From positions 62,001 to 126,000 of the forward strand of contig CAMWYX010000001.1 in NCBI GenBank assembly GCA_947178575.1: a DNA stretch of 64,000 nt, given 5' to 3'. This DNA is from an uncultured Ruminococcus sp. Its GTDB lineage: Bacteria > Bacillota > Clostridia > Oscillospirales > Ruminococcaceae. Position numbers and translations under genes: made by a program. The notes below the pieces were generated by a model, which did not search any database, was not told where the DNA came from, and was given only the letters and a program-made list of their open reading frames with translations. Every line of letters begins with the position of its first letter. Positions within the stretch are counted from its first letter, which is position 1. Below, in pieces: positions 63,536 to 64,000 of the stretch.

Positions 63536-64000
63536 AATAGCTTTCCGAACTGATTTCCGGAATATCCACCAGATTTTTAATTAATTTTCCGGCACGGATT
63601 GACGGAATATCCGTTTTTTCGTATGGGTTGACATCGCTGTATTTGTATATATCATCTGCTGAAATCGCACCTTTTTTATAAGCCGTAAGTATTCCGTCGG
63701 CGGAAAGGTCAAGGAGCAAATTTGTATCAAGTTCTTCCAGATAGCCAGCGTTGTACATCTCGATATTATACGTTGCTATCAGGCTGTCCGGCGAACTGAA
63801 ACATAACAGTCCGAACATAATCGCAAACGCTCCCGAAAGTTTTCCGGCGATGTTCATTTCAGGGCGGAACGTCCGCACAATCACAAGCACGAATATAACC
63901 GCACACAGAATCATAAACCATGTTGTATAGAATCTGAGCCGTGTGAGACCAAATTCGGAGATATACATAATCATTTTGCTTATATCAACGGCAATCAGGA
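63513..64000 (-). CDS. DUF4173-like membrane protein, C-terminal part
   Basis: The minus-strand frame is open to the window edge, so the Met at 63974 is internal and the gene begins beyond base 64000. The visible part starts LIAVDISKMIMYISEFGLTRLRFYT, a segment I associate with the DUF4173 family of polytopic membrane proteins. Two membrane helices and a tail with a polar, probably outer, domain (DLSADGILTAYKKGAISADDIYKY) follow. Function unknown. Its stop lies inside the end of the mannanase gene (tail-to-tail overlap of 23 bases), and I see no terminator between them. Confidence 0.75.
   Translation of the reverse strand, partial: LIAVDISKMIMYISEFGLTRLRFYTTWFMILCAVIFVLVIVRTFRPEMNIAGKLSGAFAIMFGLLCFSSPDSLIATYNIEMYNAGYLEELDTNLLLDLSADGILTAYKKGAISADDIYKYSDVNPYEKTDIPSIRAGKLIKNLVDIPEISSESYFINQSRS

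Overview
The window looks like the chromosome of an anaerobic, fibre-degrading Ruminococcus-type member of the Oscillospiraceae (Clostridia). The evidence is moderate GC, AGGAGG-type ribosome sites, frequent GTG/TTG starts, tightly packed operons, and secreted enzymes with dockerin modules (a GH26 mannanase, a CE2-type esterase and a leucine-rich-repeat protein). This is inferred from gene content; no 16S gene is present. Apart from one GC-rich hairpin that may be a transposon end, I see no phage, integrase, intact insertion sequence or CRISPR array.

Layout. 1-5132 (+): end of der, then plsY, gpsA, an asparagine-synthetase-like gene without the glutaminase nucleophile, and gltX. 5197-7304 (-): tRNA-Pro(CGG) and a secreted LRR/dockerin protein. 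7494-11218 (+): a sodium:solute symporter and a MetRS-family gene with a degenerate KMSKS loop. 11288-15042 (-): an EF-G paralogue and a flippase. 15260-16146: a small acidic DUF1292 protein facing a zinc-ribbon/TM2 protein. 16300-23192 (+): FMN-riboswitch-controlled riboflavin operon ribD-ribE-lipoprotein-ribBA-ribH-HAD phosphatase-metallopeptidase lipoprotein. 23243-26507 (-): a polytopic membrane protein, an ECF sigma factor and a Thr-rich single-pass protein. 26677-32573 (+): valS, four small genes and folC. 32619-35654 (+): gdhA and an AGCS symporter. 35709-45640 (+): a two-TM protein, a substrate-binding/VWA fusion, pyrC, pyrF, carA, carB and an Mrp ATPase. 45688-49356 (-): nfo, cyclophilin, a Pro/Glu/Thr-rich membrane protein and the CE2 esterase. 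49500-56102 (+): MscS channel, metallophosphoesterase, two flavoproteins, rsmA and a CobD/HisC-like aminotransferase. 56106-60655 (-): TPP-riboswitch-controlled thiS-thiF-thiG-thiH-thiE-thiD. 60697-63535 (+): a radical SAM protein and the GH26 mannanase. 63513-64000 (-): the end of a DUF4173-like membrane protein.

How it works together. Three cofactor or precursor routes are nearly complete: riboflavin (with a candidate for the poorly assigned phosphatase step), the thiazole branch of thiamine, and carbamoyl phosphate/pyrimidine synthesis. The secreted dockerin proteins would supply mannan and acetyl-xylan degradation to a cellulosome-like complex whose scaffoldin lies elsewhere.

Regulatory signals are unusually clear. 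Seventeen predicted promoters all have exactly 17 bp between the -35 box and TATAAT. Most carry a TG extended -10, and about half use TTGCAA instead of TTGACA as the -35. Two of them, in front of the MetRS-like gene and valS, share 32 identical bases. The observations I rate highest are the SBP/VWA fusion locus, the sigma/Thr-rich membrane module, the half-dockerin esterase, the VGD-repeat lipoprotein inside the riboflavin operon, and this promoter class.
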